In this document: one piece after another, positions 17,402-25,886 of the stretch | Layout of the letters: each line of letters begins with the position of its first letter | Numbering within the stretch: position 1 is the first letter of the stretch | Made by a program: the position numbers and the translations under genes | IMG/VR virus record: IMGVR_UViG_3300044617_002163 | Coordinates: 1-39,583 of that record | Length of the DNA stretch: 39,583 nucleotides | Strand: one strand, 5' to 3' | DNA from: a virus | The notes under the pieces: generated by a model | Databases searched by the model: none | Told to the model about the DNA's origin: nothing | What the model saw: the letters and a program-made list of their open reading frames with translations, nothing else

Positions 17402-18555
17402 TAGATGAATCGAAAGAAAATTTTGCACAATTAAATGAAGAACAAAAAGCCCTTATAAATTCGGCTTTTGCAGACGGCGCATGTCCAGATTTGTCTGATT
17501 TAACAAAAAAAGTATTTAATAATAATAGTTTAGATGGAAGAAGCAAAGAGGGAAGACTTATAAAAGAATATATATCTGAATTTAAAATAGGCAATATAAA
17601 AGTAAGGGTTCAACAGAAACCCAATCCAGTAGAACTTTCAGAAGAGCAAAAAAAATTGATTCTTGATAATTATAAGAAACGGGATTTTTCTATTTTGAAT
17701 TTTGTTAAAAGTATTTTTAATAACGATTCTATAACTCCATTTTTTCCTGAATATAAAGTTGTTTCTAATTTTATTAACGATCATGAAATAAAAAACTCAA
17801 AACATTCTTACGAAAATAATAACGACGAATTAGAGGTAAAAAAATATAACCCAGAGACAACTGATAGAACCAAAAATGAAATTTATCGTGCGCCTGTTAA
17901 TATGGCGCAAACAATTGCTAGAATAAATAAATATCTTAACTATGATTGGAAAGAAGATATTTTAAAAAAAAGCCAGCTTAAACAGGTCGAATCCTTGCAA
18001 TCTTATTTGAGAGTATTTAGATTTCAATATCAAATAAATTCCTATTCTAGGATGGAAGACAGAGAGCTTTTTGAAGACGCATTTATAAGATATACTCATG
18101 ATAAAGAAGATCTTACTCAAGAAGAACTTGATCAATTTATAACGCTTTCAAACGAAGTTGTTATAGCTGCTGATATTCAAAGAAGAATAGAGTATTTAAG
18201 ACTATCTCTTGATGATATGGCTTCCGATTCAGAAGGGAAAAAAATTAGCATGGGCTTAAATGAAGCAATTAATAATGCTCAAACAGAATATAATCAATGT
18301 ATTGCGCGTCAAGATAAATTATACAAAAGTTTAACTGTTAATCGATCTAAAAGAATAGAAGAAAAAAGAAACGAGAACGCGTCAATTTTAAACCTTGTTT
18401 ATGCATGGAAGCAAGAAGAAAACCGCGCAAGAATGATCGCGCTCGCAGAAAAACAACGGGAAGCTTTGCAGATTGAAGTTGATAAAATGACAAGCATGGA
18501 TGAATTCAAAGCGATTATAAGAGGATTAGATCCAAAAGAAATTTTAAATACATAA
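17398..18555 (+). CDS. Hypothetical protein, 385 aa, possible small terminase subunit
   Basis: The start overlaps the sigma factor stop (ATGA). The N terminus has two related blocks of about 55 residues: LNEEQKALINSAF...LTKKVFNNNSLDG and LSEEQKKLILDNY...FVKSIFNNDSITP. Each could be a small helix-turn-helix. The rest is long and helical (TIARINKYLNYDWKEDILKK, then a charged coiled-coil-like region to the end). Duplicated DNA-binding heads plus a helical oligomerisation part, just before the nuclease and TerL, would suit a small terminase. No direct sequence match is recognised. Confidence 0.55.
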   Translation: MIDESKENFAQLNEEQKALINSAFADGACPDLSDLTKKVFNNNSLDGRSKEGRLIKEYISEFKIGNIKVRVQQKPNPVELSEEQKKLILDNYKKRDFSILNFVKSIFNNDSITPFFPEYKVVSNFINDHEIKNSKHSYENNNDELEVKKYNPETTDRTKNEIYRAPVNMAQTIARINKYLNYDWKEDILKKSQLKQVESLQSYLRVFRFQYQINSYSRMEDRELFEDAFIRYTHDKEDLTQEELDQFITLSNEVVIAADIQRRIEYLRLSLDDMASDSEGKKISMGLNEAINNAQTEYNQCIARQDKLYKSLTVNRSKRIEEKRNENASILNLVYAWKQEENRARMIALAEKQREALQIEVDKMTSMDEFKAIIRGLDPKEILNT

Positions 18556-18557
18556 CA

Positions 18558-19487
18558 ATGAATAGTATTGAATGTAAAATTTGCTCACAGGAATTTGAAA
18601 ATTTTTCTATTTTTTTAGAACATTTAAAAGCGCATTCTATTTCACCAAAAAAATATTGTGAGGAAAAAGTTTGCAAAAAAGATATATTTAACGGAAATTC
18701 TATAAGATTCAAAAGTTTAGAACAATATCTTTTAACTGATTTTGAATCTAAAACAAATATGATGAATTGGTTGAAATATGAAAAAGACGGATTGGCAAAA
18801 AAATTTATTTTTGATAAAATAAAAAGTTTTTCGTTCATTAAAAGTGTAAGCATTTTTCCCTCATCTTCAGAATTAAGAACAATTTCTTATTTGCCGTCTT
18901 TAAAAACAATCGGCTTTTTTTATAACAATCTTAACGAATTTATAGATTCCACCGGAATGCGCAGAAGATATAATTATGATATAAATGAATTAAAATTAAA
19001 TTTTATTCATAAAAAAAACATAATCATAGACACACGCGAACAAAAACCACTTAATTTTAAAAACTTGGAACCTGTTTCAAGTAAACTTGAATACGGGGAT
19101 TATTCTTATGATGGTATTTTATCAGTTGAAAGGAAATCATTAAATGATTTAGTGTCAACTCTTTCCTCTGGTTTTGATAGATTTAAAAATGAAATTTCTC
19201 GCGCAAAAGAGTCCGAAGGTTATATTGCGGTTGTTGTTGATTGTGATATAAATAGATTTTTATCTTTTGAATACTCTTCGCGTGTTGGAAAATACGCCAA
19301 GGCATCTAAAGATTTTATATTCCATAGAATGCGAGATATATGCAAAATGTTTCCAGATAGTATTCAGTTTTGTTTTTCTGGCGGTAGAATAGAATCAGCA
19401 AAAATTATTCCAACTATTCTTTCAAACGAAATAAAAAAAGTTTCTTCTATTGATTTTCAATATATTATTGAGAAAAACCTAATGTAA
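18558..19487 (+). CDS. C2H2 zinc finger - ERCC4-type nuclease fusion
   Basis: A protein of 309 residues. The N terminus has a classical zinc finger (Cys6, Cys9, His22, His26) followed by SISPKKYCEEK, like the HNH-associated or MucR-type fingers that precede phage nucleases. The C-terminal half is an ERCC4 nuclease: NIIIDTREQKPLNF (about 154-167), LEYGDYSYDG (178-186) and SVERKSLNDLV (189-199), giving the GDYxxD and ERKxxxD catalytic residues. Such enzymes cut branched DNA. Its position just before TerL suggests a role in resolving concatemers for packaging, although a homing or recombination role is also possible. Confidence 0.85.
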   Translation: MNSIECKICSQEFENFSIFLEHLKAHSISPKKYCEEKVCKKDIFNGNSIRFKSLEQYLLTDFESKTNMMNWLKYEKDGLAKKFIFDKIKSFSFIKSVSIFPSSSELRTISYLPSLKTIGFFYNNLNEFIDSTGMRRRYNYDINELKLNFIHKKNIIIDTREQKPLNFKNLEPVSSKLEYGDYSYDGILSVERKSLNDLVSTLSSGFDRFKNEISRAKESEGYIAVVVDCDINRFLSFEYSSRVGKYAKASKDFIFHRMRDICKMFPDSIQFCFSGGRIESAKIIPTILSNEIKKVSSIDFQYIIEKNLM

Positions 19488-19490
19488 AAT

Positions 19491-21422
19491 ATGTGGGAAA
19501 TAGGAAATCAAGAAATAATAATTCCTGAAAAGCATATAAATCAAGAGCTTTTGAATTTAAAGGGTGAAATTGATGATGCTACGGCTAGAATAACTCTAGC
19601 TAAATTTTTACGTCATAATCTTGCTCTTACTGTTGAGCTTTTTTTGGGTATCAAACTTGAAAAATATCAAGAGATAACATTAAAAGGGTTTTTTAATAGA
19701 AACTTCAGTATGTTAACATGGGGTAGAGGTGCAGCTAAAACTTTCTGTGCGGCTGTTTTTTGTATACTTCAATGTATTTTTGAACCTGGCACAAAAATAT
19801 TGATAGCTTCAGCAAATTTTAGAACATCTCGACGTTTATTTATGGAGATTGATAAAATGTTAAATGCAAAAGATGCAGGTCTTGCAAAACAATGTTTTAA
19901 AGACCCAATAAAAAGAAATGATGAATATGTTTATCCTGTACAACTTCCTCATGGCGGATCAATAACCGCAATTCCTCTTGGTGGTGAAAATACAAGAGGC
20001 TATCGTGCATCTGTTCTTGTTATAGATGAGTTTTTACTAATGCCGAAAGATATAGTTGAAAGAGTTTTGATGCCATTTATGTCGTCGCCCCTTGATGTAG
20101 CTGAAAGGATTAAAGTCAGAGAAGTGGAAGACGAAATGATTCGCGCTGGAAAAATGAAGGAAAGCGAAAGAGTTGTTTTTAAAAACATGAACAAAATGAT
20201 CACATTGAGTTCTGCAAGTTATACTTTTGAATATCTTTTTGAATTATATTCGATTTGGTCCGATATTATTAGAGACCCTAAATTGCTTTCTGACGCCGAG
20301 AAAATAGGCGAAGACAGAATGGAGGCAATGAAAAATTCGACTTATTTTGTTTCGCAATTGTCATATGAATCTCTTCCAGAGCATATGATAGATCAGGGTG
20401 TTATACAGTTAGCAAAAAGTGGTGGAATTAGTCATTCGGCTTTTTTGAGAGAGTATTGTGCTAGATTTGTTGATGGCGGGGATGGTTACTACTCACCTAA
20501 AAAAATGAATTTGTGTACGGTTCCAAATGGTCAATATCCAACTACAAAGATAGTTGGTGATAAGGATAAAAAATATGTTCTCGCCGTAGATCCTAGCTTT
20601 AGTTCTTCTAAAAGCTCTGATTATTTTGCTATGGCTATTTTAGAATTAAACGAGGAAGATAAAACTTCAACTTATGTTCATGGTTATCAAAAGGCTGGCG
20701 GCAGCATACAAGATCATATAAAATATTTATATTATGTAATGACTCATTTTAATATCGTGATGATTATAATAGATAACGCTGGCGGTGATCAATTTATTGA
20801 AGCGGCGAATGGTTCAGCTATTTTTAAATCAAAAAATATGAAAATAGGTTTTTTTGAATTCAATTCTGACAGCGAGGGAGAAGAATATATAGAAATGTTG
20901 AAAAATTCTAAAATCCAGTATAATAGAGATACTGGAAATATATGCTTTAAACAATATTTTACGTCTGCATTTATAGGTAGAGCTAATGGATATTTGCAAA
21001 GCTGTATAGACCATAAAAAAATATGGTTTGCCAGCGCCTCATGCGCGCATCCCGATATTATAAATCATATGTTTAACTTAAATATACCAATAGATTACAT
21101 ATTCCCAAAAGGGATAGACGATGCGCCGGAAGACGCAATAGAAAGAGCCAAGCTAGGAGTAAGAGATTTCATGGAACAACAGGATTTTATAATAAAAGAC
21201 ACAAAAGATCAATGTGCATTAATACAGGTTTCATCTACAGCAAGAGGAACGCAAAGCTTTGATCTTCCCTCTCATTTGAGAAGGTTAACAACTGCAAACA
21301 AGCCGAGAAAAGATAATTATTCGGCATTGATGCTTGGTAATTGGGCGTCGAAAGTGTATTTTGACTTAAATTCCGATAAAGCTGAAATACCAAAATATAA
21401 TTTTACTCCTTTTTTTCTTTAA
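19491..21422 (+). CDS. terL: Terminase large subunit
   Basis: A protein of 643 residues. The ATPase domain has Walker A GRGAAKT (78-84), a GRGxxKT variant, then LIASANFRTSRRLF near 104, SVLVIDEF (174-181) as Walker B, and ITLSSASY near 237 as the coupling motif. The nuclease domain has YVLAVDPSFSSSKSSDYF (362-379, Asp367) and VMIIIDNAGGD near 430, the usual RNase H-like acidic residues. TerL powers DNA into the prohead and cuts the concatemer. It precedes the portal gene as in most tailed phages. No intein or frameshift is seen. Confidence 0.97.
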   Translation: MWEIGNQEIIIPEKHINQELLNLKGEIDDATARITLAKFLRHNLALTVELFLGIKLEKYQEITLKGFFNRNFSMLTWGRGAAKTFCAAVFCILQCIFEPGTKILIASANFRTSRRLFMEIDKMLNAKDAGLAKQCFKDPIKRNDEYVYPVQLPHGGSITAIPLGGENTRGYRASVLVIDEFLLMPKDIVERVLMPFMSSPLDVAERIKVREVEDEMIRAGKMKESERVVFKNMNKMITLSSASYTFEYLFELYSIWSDIIRDPKLLSDAEKIGEDRMEAMKNSTYFVSQLSYESLPEHMIDQGVIQLAKSGGISHSAFLREYCARFVDGGDGYYSPKKMNLCTVPNGQYPTTKIVGDKDKKYVLAVDPSFSSSKSSDYFAMAILELNEEDKTSTYVHGYQKAGGSIQDHIKYLYYVMTHFNIVMIIIDNAGGDQFIEAANGSAIFKSKNMKIGFFEFNSDSEGEEYIEMLKNSKIQYNRDTGNICFKQYFTSAFIGRANGYLQSCIDHKKIWFASASCAHPDIINHMFNLNIPIDYIFPKGIDDAPEDAIERAKLGVRDFMEQQDFIIKDTKDQCALIQVSSTARGTQSFDLPSHLRRLTTANKPRKDNYSALMLGNWASKVYFDLNSDKAEIPKYNFTPFFL

Positions 21423-21425
21423 AAA

Positions 21426-21430
21426 GTGTA
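21426..21430 (+). promoter_or_regulatory. GTGTA element before the portal gene
   Basis: CTTTAAAAAGTGTAAAAG, overlapping the region just after the terL stop and 23 nt before the portal ATG. Confidence 0.5.
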
Positions 21431-21453
21431 AAAGAATTTAATAATTAATTAAA

Positions 21454-23466
21454 ATGCCAGAAAGAAAAATAAAAAAGGAAAAAGTAGAAAATCAAGGTCT
21501 TGTTGAAGGTAAAGCAGAAAAGGAATTAAGAAATGAAATTCCTGAACCGGCTCTTGCATCAATAGACGAGCCTAATTTTATGAAAGTCTCTGCGTCTTCT
21601 GACTTGAGAACTTCATCAAGAAGAAATTCTGCAACTTCTATAACTACATCAGATAGATTTGTAAACCTTGAAAAAGGTGTTGTACCATTTTTATATAATT
21701 CAGGTAGAGGCAATTATGATTCAAATATATCTGCAAAAGATGCAATTATACTTTGTCAAAAGGCTTATTGGAATGTTCCTATCTTTAGAAATACTATTGA
21801 TTTGATGACAGAGTTTAGTATTTCAAATGTTTTTTTAACAGGTGGTAATGAGCAAAGTAGAAAATTTTTCAACCTTTGGCTAGAAAAAATTAATTTTTGG
21901 GATATACAAGATCAATTCTATCGTGAATTTTATAGAAGCGGTAATATTTTTATATATAAATTTAACGCCGACTTTAGTAGAGAGAATATGATGAAGATTC
22001 AAGAAGCTTTTGGAGAAGAAAAAATCAGCAGAATTAAAGCTTTTGAAGACAATGGTTCTATACCTGTTAAATATGTCATTCTTAATCCCGCTGATATTAA
22101 TATAATTACATCTTCCAGTTTTTTAGATAGCGTATACGTAAAAATATTAAATGATTATGAAGTACAGTCATTGATAAGTCCAAAAACTGAAAAAGATCTT
22201 GAAATAGCACAAAGAATACCTGAAATTAAAAAAATTATAGATTCTAAAAATATTAAAAAAAATAAATCTATACCACTTGGATTAAATAATATAAGTTTGG
22301 AGCTTGAACCAAGTAGATTAATTGCTGTTTTCTATAAAAAACAAAATTATGAACCTCTTTCTGTTCCTATGGGCTTTGCTGTTTTGGAAGATATAAGTTC
22401 AAAATTAGAATTAAAAAAAATAGATAAAGCTATTGCTAGATCTGTACAGCAAGCAGTATTGCTTATTACCATGGGCAATGAAAAAATAGGAATGCCCAGC
22501 GAAAAAAATATTAACGCAATGAGAAAATTATTTGAAAATCAAAGCGTTGGTAAAGTGCTTGTTGCAGACTATAGTACAGAGGCAAAGTTTGTTATACCAG
22601 ACATAGGAAATCTTCTTGACCCTAAAAAATATGAAATATTAGATAATGATATAAGAATGGGATTAAACAGTATTCTTTTTGGAGAGGAAAAATTTTCAAA
22701 TACATCAATTAAAGTAAAAGTATTTTTTGCTAGATTAAAATACGGCAGAGAAAAGTTCTTACGCGATTTTCTTATACCTGAAATGAAAAAAATTGGTGAT
22801 AAATTAGGTTTTAAACAAATACCTTACCCAAAACTCGAAGATATTGATTTTGAAGATAATGTTTTAATGAGTCGCGTTTATTCCAGATTAATAGAACTTG
22901 GAGTTTTAACACCAGAGGAAGGTTTGAATGTTTTTGAAACAGGCAGACTACCAACTTCTGAAGAAAGTATAGAGTCTCAAAAAAGATATAAAAAACTTAG
23001 AGATGAAGGATACTATATGCCTTTAATAGGTGGACCAAAAGTTCAAGAAGGCGAAGCAGCTGGAACAGGCGGAAATAAAAGTCCTACTAGCGGTGTTGGA
23101 AGACCTTCTGGAACAGGTGTAAAACAATCAACAACAAGAAAAAGTGTTTCGGCTGAAGAGTTTAGTTGCAATAAATTAAAAGAAGTTGTTTCCTATATTA
23201 CTTCTTTAGAAAACAAAATAGAAAAGCAGTTGAAGGCTAAATTTAATATCAAAAAACTTAATAATGAACAAAAAGAAATTGTATCGGATTTATCTATCTT
23301 AATAGCACAAAACGAGAACAAAGAAAATTGGGAAAACTCAGTTGAAAAATATGTTAGTCAGGACTATAAATTAAATCAAAATTTAAATGAAGAAATAGAC
23401 AAATTGGCTGAAAAATTTGGATTAGATGACAGAACTGCAACATTGTTATTTCATAGTAAAAAATAA
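21454..23466 (+). CDS. Portal protein
   Basis: A protein of 670 residues directly after terL. After a low-complexity charged N terminus, AYWNVPIFRNTIDLMTEFSI near residue 104 and FYREFYRSGNIFIYKFN near 155 match portal proteins, as do VKYVILNPADINI near 204 and the later IPLGLNNISLELEPSRLIAV segment. The long C-terminal region contains a flexible Gly/Thr/Ser part (about 530-565) and a charged helical tail that could reach into the capsid. The portal forms the dodecameric ring through which DNA enters. The family assignment rests on these motifs and gene order. Confidence 0.88.
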   Translation: MPERKIKKEKVENQGLVEGKAEKELRNEIPEPALASIDEPNFMKVSASSDLRTSSRRNSATSITTSDRFVNLEKGVVPFLYNSGRGNYDSNISAKDAIILCQKAYWNVPIFRNTIDLMTEFSISNVFLTGGNEQSRKFFNLWLEKINFWDIQDQFYREFYRSGNIFIYKFNADFSRENMMKIQEAFGEEKISRIKAFEDNGSIPVKYVILNPADINIITSSSFLDSVYVKILNDYEVQSLISPKTEKDLEIAQRIPEIKKIIDSKNIKKNKSIPLGLNNISLELEPSRLIAVFYKKQNYEPLSVPMGFAVLEDISSKLELKKIDKAIARSVQQAVLLITMGNEKIGMPSEKNINAMRKLFENQSVGKVLVADYSTEAKFVIPDIGNLLDPKKYEILDNDIRMGLNSILFGEEKFSNTSIKVKVFFARLKYGREKFLRDFLIPEMKKIGDKLGFKQIPYPKLEDIDFEDNVLMSRVYSRLIELGVLTPEEGLNVFETGRLPTSEESIESQKRYKKLRDEGYYMPLIGGPKVQEGEAAGTGGNKSPTSGVGRPSGTGVKQSTTRKSVSAEEFSCNKLKEVVSYITSLENKIEKQLKAKFNIKKLNNEQKEIVSDLSILIAQNENKENWENSVEKYVSQDYKLNQNLNEEIDKLAEKFGLDDRTATLLFHSKK

Positions 23467-23471
23467 ATTTT

Positions 23472-25541
23472 ATGTCTCTTAATAAAATTAAAATAAATCA
23501 ATTGGATTTTGATGTAGGTGAAATATCACTTGCGGCTAATAGCGGTTTTTTTATTACAAGTGATCAACTTGTTTCAGTAAGTGGTTCACTTAAAAATGAT
23601 TTAAATAATACAGGAATTTATTTTAATAGTTTGTCGGGGCAAGTTTCTCAATTTAGTGGAGATTTTAATAATTTTTCTTCTAGGAGTTTTGTTTATGGAA
23701 CCGGTGATCAAACAATAACTGGAATAAAAACCTTTAGGTCTCAGCCAAATTTTCAAGGAACCGGGTTTGTTTATAAAAATGAAACGGGCAATTTTATTGT
23801 ATCTACAGACTTAAGGTTTCTTCCTGATCTTTTTCTTTTATTTGTAACAGGAGCTGGTACGTCTTCAGTAAACGGTCTTTATTATAATACATTTGTCCAG
23901 GTAAATAGCAAGGACGAGTGGAGAGGTATTTTGTCTAATGGCTTAGCAGATAATACCAAGAGAATTGTTTGGCAACCGGCTCTTGGGTGGTGTATAGAAA
24001 CATTTTTTTCTCCAGGCGGTTGGCTAGCTAGATATAGACAACTCGAACCAAGCGCAAGTTCATTTTTACCAAACACTCCTACTGAAGTTGGTAAATTTGT
24101 TGCTGGTGGAAGCATATACGAAGGAAATCAACCTGCTCCAACTATATATTTTGGGTATAATAACTATTACAACTCAATAAATAAAGATATACAGTATTTT
24201 AAATTTATTTCTGGCAGCAATAACTCACTTTCAATTGGTTTTGTCGGTAGCGGTTGGTCTTCTAGCTCGTTTTTGGCATCAAATAAGAAAGTAAATTTTA
24301 GAGGAATAGATGGAACTGCGGCTCTGCTTGAAGATAATATTGTTTTTAGAACCGGCGATCAAACTTTAAGTGGCATAAAAGATTTTACAAATCGCCCTAC
24401 ATTTAGCGGCGCGAGAATTTTAGTAAGTGGAGATAATGATATTGTATATACAACTGGAAATCAAAATATAGGTGGTTTAAAAAATTTCACAGGAGAAAGA
24501 ATACAAATATCTGGAAGTGGAATTTTACATAGCGGTGAAGTTGCTTTGAGAGTACATACTCATCCTATTAGCGGTATTATAAATTTAGAAAATGAATTAT
24601 CTGGCAAATTGTCAAATATACAGCTTCCAAATAAAACAGTAATTGCAAATTCGACTCCGATTGTTTTTGACTCATATAGAAATGCGATACTTGACTATGA
24701 AATAAATCATGGTGGAATATCAACAATTTATCTTCCAAGAACCGGGGTAGCTGGTGCCCCAAGAAATGGAGACCAAATAATTATTCAGGTTTCAACAAAT
24801 TTACCATCCGTTTCACCAACAAAAATACAAACAGGTATAGGCGGCGCGGGAACTCCATCATATGGAGATTTTTATACATTTGATAACGGAGTTGGTGGAG
24901 TTTCTCTATTTTATACGAATGATAGATGGAATTTGAGGAGTATATTGACGGCTCACTCTCAAACTCATGCCATAGGCGGCAACGACAGAATATTTCCTTT
25001 GAATATAGGGGCTGCGCCTCGTCAAGATTTTGCGGCTTTTGAATGGACATCAAATTATAGTAATTTAGTTTTAGCAACTGGAAATTTAAATGTGGATGGA
25101 GTAAGATATAATTCTTTTCCAGTAAATTATATACCCTGGAATTTAACTGGTTATAACACAAACACAGGTGTTTTTTCATTAGTTAATCCTGGTACAACTG
25201 GCGCAAGAATAAAAATATCTGCAAGCGGAATATATGAAATGTCTCTAGTCACTCATTTTTATGACGCTAGTGGAAATTGTGATTTTTTAGCTAACTTAAA
25301 CAGATCTTTTGTTTCTACTGGAAGTATGTCTGCATTTGCTATGTTGATTGATGAAAGATACGGTGAAACAAAAACAGATAGAATGACTAATTCAAGATAC
25401 TCATTTATAAAAACGAATGCACTGGATGAATATTATAACGCAACTATAATATCAAATTGTCGTAATCCAGCTGGAACAGCAGGCATATATCCATCCGATG
25501 ATGGTACCCCTACTCGAATAGAATTTAAAAAATTAATGTAA
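23472..25541 (+). CDS. Tail fibre or baseplate-like structural protein, 689 aa
   Basis: The frame starts MSLNKIKINQLDFDVGEISL. It holds repeated units of the form TGDQTITGIKTF, TGDQTLSGIKDF and TGNQNIGGLKNF (near residues 78, 297 and 333), typical of elongated phage fibre shafts. VALRVHTHPISGIINLENEL near 357 looks like a hinge or stalk. The C-terminal about 150 residues (ISASGIYEMSLVTHFYD) resemble a compact C1q-like tip. It is one of several fibre-type genes lying between portal and prohead protease, an unusual position. A role in host recognition is likely but not proven. Confidence 0.75.
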   Translation: MSLNKIKINQLDFDVGEISLAANSGFFITSDQLVSVSGSLKNDLNNTGIYFNSLSGQVSQFSGDFNNFSSRSFVYGTGDQTITGIKTFRSQPNFQGTGFVYKNETGNFIVSTDLRFLPDLFLLFVTGAGTSSVNGLYYNTFVQVNSKDEWRGILSNGLADNTKRIVWQPALGWCIETFFSPGGWLARYRQLEPSASSFLPNTPTEVGKFVAGGSIYEGNQPAPTIYFGYNNYYNSINKDIQYFKFISGSNNSLSIGFVGSGWSSSSFLASNKKVNFRGIDGTAALLEDNIVFRTGDQTLSGIKDFTNRPTFSGARILVSGDNDIVYTTGNQNIGGLKNFTGERIQISGSGILHSGEVALRVHTHPISGIINLENELSGKLSNIQLPNKTVIANSTPIVFDSYRNAILDYEINHGGISTIYLPRTGVAGAPRNGDQIIIQVSTNLPSVSPTKIQTGIGGAGTPSYGDFYTFDNGVGGVSLFYTNDRWNLRSILTAHSQTHAIGGNDRIFPLNIGAAPRQDFAAFEWTSNYSNLVLATGNLNVDGVRYNSFPVNYIPWNLTGYNTNTGVFSLVNPGTTGARIKISASGIYEMSLVTHFYDASGNCDFLANLNRSFVSTGSMSAFAMLIDERYGETKTDRMTNSRYSFIKTNALDEYYNATIISNCRNPAGTAGIYPSDDGTPTRIEFKKLM

Positions 25542-25556
25542 TAAATATTAAAAACT

Positions 25557-25561
25557 GTGTA
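25557..25561 (+). promoter_or_regulatory. GTGTA element before the 101-aa gene
   Basis: ATTAAAAACTGTGTAATC, exactly 11 nt before the ATG at 25573; the copies at 28231 and 33425 have the same spacing. Confidence 0.5.
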
Positions 25562-25572
25562 ATCATTACAAT

Positions 25573-25878
25573 ATGGATCATTTTTATATAAATACTAAAT
25601 ATCTTTTAACTGGACAGAGTGCGCCGTTTACAGGCGAGTTTGTTAATGTGGCAAAAGCCAGAAACGCCTGCTTCACTGTTTTTTCAAGCGGAAACGGTTC
25701 CGTTTCATTGGAATATAAAAGCCCATTTTTTCAAAATCAAGGAGTTTCATTTTATTCTTTTACAGGTTTATCTACTGGACACGCTACTCCGGTTTATTTG
25801 ACAACTCCAATTGAAGAAGTCAGAGCTATTGCAAATGGAACTGGTAACTTCTGGGTGGCTGCAACTATACAAAACTAA
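25573..25878 (+). CDS. Small virion-like protein, 101 aa
   Basis: The frame starts MDHFYINTKYLLTGQSAPFT. The pattern of short beta strands (NACFTVFSSGNGSVSLEYKS, VYLTTPIEEVRAIANGTGNF, WVAATIQN) suggests a beta-sandwich of the kind found as small phage head- or fibre-decorating proteins. A second frame over the same bases lacks this support. It starts behind a GTGTA element and is followed 8 nt later by the glycine-rich fibre gene. No specific family is recognised. Confidence 0.7.
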   Translation: MDHFYINTKYLLTGQSAPFTGEFVNVAKARNACFTVFSSGNGSVSLEYKSPFFQNQGVSFYSFTGLSTGHATPVYLTTPIEEVRAIANGTGNFWVAATIQN

Positions 25879-25886
25879 TTTTGCGC

